NCBI GenBank assembly: GCA_031552355.1
Contig: JAVBMO010000046.1
Span: forward strand, 1 to 17,097
Length of the DNA stretch: 17,097 nucleotides
Origin: JAVBMO01 sp031552355
GTDB lineage: Bacteria > Bacteroidota > Bacteroidia > Bacteroidales > P3
Direction of reading: 5' to 3'
Below are positions 14,067 to 17,097 of this stretch, in pieces. Position 1 is the stretch's first letter, and every line of letters starts with the position of its first letter. Below the pieces are notes generated by a model. The model was not told the origin of the DNA and searched no databases. It saw only the letters and a list, made by a program, of their open reading frames with translations. The position numbers were made by a program, and so were the translations under genes.

Positions 14067-15590
14067 ATGTATAAAAAACAACTATTAGCAATATTTTTTC
14101 TTATAGGATTTCTTCCATTAGGAAAAGCGCAAACCAATTCATTAGAATCAAGAAAGACGGTAGAACCTATCGGCTGCAATGAATGCAATTTGGAGAAGAA
14201 ATTGAAAAAATGCTTTATTGTGAAATCTTATGTAGGCAATGTAAACATAACTTCTGCCGACAAAAAAGGAATTAAATTTGCCGACGATGCAAATTATGAC
14301 AAAGATACTGCCGTACGCTCCTATTTGTTTTGTGCCTTGGAAAAATATCAGGAAATAATGATTTCGGCAGGAAATCACCCTTCTTTAACTGTAAATATTA
14401 CCCCTTACGATTTTGAGTTGGGAACGCCCATCATTCATGTTTACAGTCTTGAAAACAATCCTTTTGCAGAAACGGGCAAAAGCCTTTTTGAAGAAATGGC
14501 AGAATTGGAAGAAAAGGGTGAGACGGCAGAAGTCCAAGCGCCCACAGGATTTTCTGCACCCGGAAAAACAGCAGAACAGCCCATTTATATGCAAAAACGT
14601 TTCGACCAAGCAGTTTGCGACTATTGTTTGCCCGAAGGGAAAAAATACCGCTGCCTGATGATTATCAGCAGCTTGAAAGGCGGTAAGTTGATGGACGGTG
14701 AAGAACGTATCCTGCATAAAAAAGCCTTAAAAATCAATGACAGTACACGTCAATATGTGTTTTGCCTGAAACCCAACGAATATAAACAATATCTTTTCAA
14801 GGCAAAAGGTTACCAAAACGGAACAGTGGAAATCATTCCTCAGGATTTTGCCAACAACAGAACCCCAATAATTACTTTCTACAAAGAGGCCGAAAAAAAA
14901 TACTATGAATCTGACGGAAAAGTAGGGAGTCTTTATTCTGAAAAAAGTAATGACCGCTGGGTGGAATCCCCTTGCGGAATGGAATGTTGTGTTTATGTAT
15001 ATTCACATTTATCCAATTTGGTGCTCAACGACAATGCCAGTGTTATTGAACCTTACGAAACGGAGAAATTTTCTACCAAAATTTGGAAATATACCTATTG
15101 TGTAGATCCTGAGTCAAAGACTTTCATGGTGAGCAAACCTGATTATAATTCCTGCCTTTTGAAGTTGAAATTTGAAGATTTGGAAAGCGAAGGCGGAACG
15201 GCATTTGTGGTAAGCGAAAATCAAGGACAGTTGTCAGACCTTTCCCAACAAATTTTGAATGACCGGCTTACCAGAAAAATTGTGGTTGAGGAGGTAAAAC
15301 CCGAACCTGTCATTTCTACGCCAAAAGCGCCTGAAATGGAATACAGGGTTCAGTTGGTTGCCAAAATATTGGATAATTATGATGCTGAAAAAATCAAAAA
15401 ATCATATAATGTTCCTTCCGAAGTGAAAGAAGACTATGACGGTATGTGGCACCGTTTTACCTTTGGTTCTTACCCAACACCGGAACAAGCGGAAGAGGCA
15501 CTAAAGGAATTTAAACAGAAACATCCCTCAGAAGATGCCTTTATTGTGATTTACAAAAACGGGAAAAGGGTTGGATTGTTTAAGAAATAA
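14067..15590 (+). CDS. secreted protein with three Cys-repeats and C-terminal SPOR domain
   Basis: A 507-residue exported protein. The signal peptide (about 1-21, ending GKAQ) lacks a lipobox. Three related modules follow, each with a cysteine cluster and a later YxFC or YTYC: C37, C40, C49, C89; C184, C187, C196, C233; C303, C307, C308, C345. Modules 1 and 2 share a closing pattern (NITPYDF...TPIIHVYS and EIIPQDF...TPIITFYK). The Cys spacing suggests disulfides in the periplasm. A Pro/Glu linker (about 405-423) leads to a SPOR domain (about 425-506, EYRVQLVAKI to VIYKNGKRVGLF). SPOR domains bind peptidoglycan lacking stem peptides, often at division sites, so an envelope location is likely. 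I do not recognise the repeated domain. It stands alone between a long leader and a hairpin before pth. Confidence 0.8.
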   Translation: MYKKQLLAIFFLIGFLPLGKAQTNSLESRKTVEPIGCNECNLEKKLKKCFIVKSYVGNVNITSADKKGIKFADDANYDKDTAVRSYLFCALEKYQEIMISAGNHPSLTVNITPYDFELGTPIIHVYSLENNPFAETGKSLFEEMAELEEKGETAEVQAPTGFSAPGKTAEQPIYMQKRFDQAVCDYCLPEGKKYRCLMIISSLKGGKLMDGEERILHKKALKINDSTRQYVFCLKPNEYKQYLFKAKGYQNGTVEIIPQDFANNRTPIITFYKEAEKKYYESDGKVGSLYSEKSNDRWVESPCGMECCVYVYSHLSNLVLNDNASVIEPYETEKFSTKIWKYTYCVDPESKTFMVSKPDYNSCLLKLKFEDLESEGGTAFVVSENQGQLSDLSQQILNDRLTRKIVVEEVKPEPVISTPKAPEMEYRVQLVAKILDNYDAEKIKKSYNVPSEVKEDYDGMWHRFTFGSYPTPEQAEEALKEFKQKHPSEDAFIVIYKNGKRVGLFKK

Positions 15591-15616
15591 ACTTGTTTCA
15601 TATTTTAAAAATACAA

Positions 15617-15645
15617 ACCTAACAAGCTTTTGAAGTTTGTTAGGT
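15617..15645 (+). terminator. long perfect hairpin between SPOR gene and pth
   Basis: ACCTAACAA pairs with TTGTTAGGT, and after a G-U pair CTT/AAG extends the stem to 13 pairs around a three-base loop. Only CGCTTCTTTT follows, so the T-tract is poor. It lies 26 bases after the SPOR gene stop and 11 before the pth ATG. It may be a terminator or a dispersed palindromic element. Confidence 0.5.
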
Positions 15646-15656
15646 CGCTTCTTTTC

Positions 15657-16274
15657 ATGGGACTTTTCAATTTTTTCAAACAGACTTCAAAAAATCAACA
15701 GATAGACGAAATGAAATATTTAATAGTAGGACTGGGAAATGTGGGGGAGGAGTACGAGGATACACGCCATAATATTGGTTTTATGGTGTTGGACAGGTTG
15801 GCAAAAGACCATTCTGCGACATTTTCTTTGCAACGCCATGCTTTTGTGGCCGAAATGAGTTCCAAAGGGCGAACACTTGTCTTGATAAAACCCACGACCT
15901 TTATGAACCTTAGTGGAAAGGCCTTGCGCTACTGGATGGACAAAGAAAAAATAAAGATAGAAAATGTGTTGATTATTGTGGACGATTTGGCTTTGCCTTT
16001 GGGAACTTTGCGTTTGAAGAAAAACGGTAGCGCCGGTGGGCACAACGGTCTCACAAACATTGCCGAAACTTTGGGACATCAAAACTATGCTCGGTTACGA
16101 TTCGGCATAGGAAGCGAGTTTTCGAAAGGCCGTCAGGTGGATTTTGTTTTGGGAAAATGGAAAAAGGACGAACAAGAGGTGATTGGCCCCAAAATAGATA
16201 TGGCCTGCGAAATGATTCTGTCGTTTGTTTTTCAGGGTGTGGACAAAACCATGAATGCGTATAATAATAAGTAA
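15657..16274 (+). CDS. pth: peptidyl-tRNA hydrolase
   Basis: A 205-residue cytoplasmic enzyme that releases peptides from prematurely dropped peptidyl-tRNA. The family core begins at residue 19 with MKYLIVGLGNVG. Active-site residues are N28 (GLGN), the catalytic H38 (DTRHNIGF), N84 (FMNLSGKAL), D109/D110 (IVDDLALPLG) and N130 (GSAGGHNGL). I start at ATG 15657, giving an 18-residue Phe-rich extension (MGLFNFFKQTS...), as I recall for other Bacteroidota Pth proteins. ATG 15711 would give a conventional 187-residue enzyme, and a TTG at 15630 lies inside the upstream hairpin and is unlikely. The usual rplY (L25) neighbour is absent. The stop is one base from the repeat that starts the next gene. 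Confidence 0.93.
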   Translation: MGLFNFFKQTSKNQQIDEMKYLIVGLGNVGEEYEDTRHNIGFMVLDRLAKDHSATFSLQRHAFVAEMSSKGRTLVLIKPTTFMNLSGKALRYWMDKEKIKIENVLIIVDDLALPLGTLRLKKNGSAGGHNGLTNIAETLGHQNYARLRFGIGSEFSKGRQVDFVLGKWKKDEQEVIGPKIDMACEMILSFVFQGVDKTMNAYNNK

Positions 16275-16307
16275 AATGAAAAATGAAAATTTAAAAATGA
16301 AAAATGA
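16273..16307. repeat. heptanucleotide array AAAATGA
   Basis: Five seven-base units in strict phase: AAAATGA, AAAATGA, AAATTTA, AAAATGA, AAAATGA. The first unit overlaps the last two bases of the pth stop codon. Four ATG triplets result (16276, 16283, 16297, 16304), two in the reading frame of the following gene. The reverse complement (TTCATTT) is close to the TTCATAA units at 1738. Confidence 0.85.
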
Positions 16308-17097
16308 AGAGTTTGGAACTGGGAAGAAATTCTCAATTCTCAATTCTCAATTCTCAATTAAAATCAGAGATTTTTTTTCGTTGGTAAAGTTTTCGCATAT
16401 GGTTTTTGCATTGCCGTTTGCTTTGTTTTCGTTTACATTGGCTTTGCACGAAACCACAATTCCTTTTACTTGGCAAAAGCTTTTATTTGTAATTCTTTGC
16501 ATGATATTTGCCAGAAATGCCGCCATGGGCTTCAACCGTTATGCCGACCGCAAATTTGATGCAAAAAACGACCGTACCAAAAACCGCGAAGTGCCCGCCG
16601 GAAAAATTTCCGCGAAATCGGCATTGGCTTTTGTCATTGTAAACTGTGTTTTATTCATTGCTACCACCTTTTTTATCAATAAACTATGCTTCTTCTTGTC
16701 GCCGGTGGCTTTGCTGGTGATTTTAGGATATAGTTTAACAAAACGTTTTACTTTCCTCTGCCATTTGATTTTGGGCATAGGACTGTCAATAGGAACGGCA
16801 GGCGCCTATATTGCCGTAACCAACGATTTGTCTTTTACGGCATGCCTGCTGTCTTTAGTGGTAATTCTTTGGGTCAGCGGCTTCGATATTATCTACGCTT
16901 TGAATGACAAAGATTTCGACCAAAACGAAAAACTTTTTTCCATTCCTGCCCAATTCGGAATCAAAGGCGCTTTGCTTTTTTCGAGCATTCTGCATCTTTT
17001 GTGCCTTGCGTCTGTCGTTTTAATCGCTTTTCTGATTCCTTTGCAAACGTTAGGTTGGATAGGAACTTCTGTGTTCATCGCTATGCTCATTGTCCAA
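16276..17097 (+). CDS. UbiA-family prenyltransferase, 3' end outside window
   Basis: Partial, 274 codons with no stop. A multi-spanning inner-membrane enzyme that attaches a polyprenyl chain to an aromatic ring. Both Asp-rich sites are present: N87-xxx-D91-xxx-D95 (NRYADRKFD) followed by NDRTKNR, and YALNDKDFD (D211, D215) followed by EKLFSIPAQFG. The family of about 290 residues is nearly complete. The form resembles the UbiA-like group that includes MqnP of the futalosine menaquinone pathway, rather than quinone-specific UbiA; this assignment is moderate. Homology begins only at about residue 29 (IKIRDFFSLVKFSH). The first 28 codons are repeats and spacer: the ATGs at 16276 and 16297 are the only in-frame starts before the core, so either may be used. 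Confidence 0.85.
   Translation, partial: MKNENLKMKNEEFGTGKKFSILNSQFSIKIRDFFSLVKFSHMVFALPFALFSFTLALHETTIPFTWQKLLFVILCMIFARNAAMGFNRYADRKFDAKNDRTKNREVPAGKISAKSALAFVIVNCVLFIATTFFINKLCFFLSPVALLVILGYSLTKRFTFLCHLILGIGLSIGTAGAYIAVTNDLSFTACLLSLVVILWVSGFDIIYALNDKDFDQNEKLFSIPAQFGIKGALLFSSILHLLCLASVVLIAFLIPLQTLGWIGTSVFIAMLIVQ
16328..16359. repeat. heptanucleotide array TCTCAAT, four units
   Basis: Four exact TCTCAAT units (16331-16358), preceded by AAT and followed by T, both continuing the pattern. It is open in the ubiA frame and would encode the residues SILNSQFSI. No other copy in the window is this regular; a lone reverse complement (TTGAGAA) is at 1669. Confidence 0.9.

Noticed and set aside
15630..15656. 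TTG start for pth
   Set aside because: It lies in the stem-loop before the gene, and the ATG at 15657 gives a more plausible N-terminus.
16095..17090. Minus-strand frames across pth end and ubiA
   Set aside because: They are antisense to clear Pth and UbiA motifs. The plus-strand ubiA frame has no stop only because the window ends.

Overview
The window is an ordinary-looking chromosomal segment of a Bacteroidota bacterium, very probably class Bacteroidia or a close relative. Several things point there. The DNA is AT-rich. Good matches to the Bacteroidota sigma factor -7 box (TAnnTTTG) sit before genes, and Shine-Dalgarno sequences are generally absent. The gene families also fit: a DUF4175 giant protein paired with an RsbW-like ATPase, a degenerate arginase-fold protein, stand-alone MnmD, a SPOR-domain protein and a UbiA protein of the menaquinone type. 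I see no phage, transposase, CRISPR array or toxin-antitoxin module, and no clear boundary of transferred DNA.

Layout: (1) 1-510: an unexplained 81-base edge, then a GtrA-type membrane protein on the minus strand with a well-formed promoter. (2) 662-4791, plus strand: a Gfo/Idh/MocA sugar dehydrogenase, then after a gap with heptanucleotide repeats a lipoprotein, a polyprenyl-phosphate sugar-1-phosphate transferase and mnmD. The transferase and mnmD overlap by 11 bases. The first four genes (GtrA, dehydrogenase, lipoprotein, transferase) have an envelope or polysaccharide flavour. (3) 4793-9514, minus strand, read right to left: arginase-fold protein, sigma-54-type response regulator without a DNA-binding domain, ribF, a secreted leucine-rich-repeat protein, tRNA-Arg(CCG) with its own promoter box and terminator, and a secreted DUF2147 protein. 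(4) 9823-13826, plus strand: DUF4175 protein plus RsbW-like ATPase, closed by a strong terminator. (5) 14067-17097, plus strand: a secreted protein with three cysteine-containing repeats and a C-terminal SPOR domain, then pth, then the 5' part of a ubiA/mqnP-type prenyltransferase that runs off the window.

I do not see a convincing new multi-gene system. The items most worth a second look are these: the arginase-fold protein that has lost three of six metal ligands; the NtrC-type activator that ends after its AAA+ domain and has an altered GAFTGA loop; the triplicated cysteine domain fused to SPOR; and the seven-base tandem repeats in two intergenic regions, one of which appears to supply the start codon and first residues of the prenyltransferase and could shift its frame.
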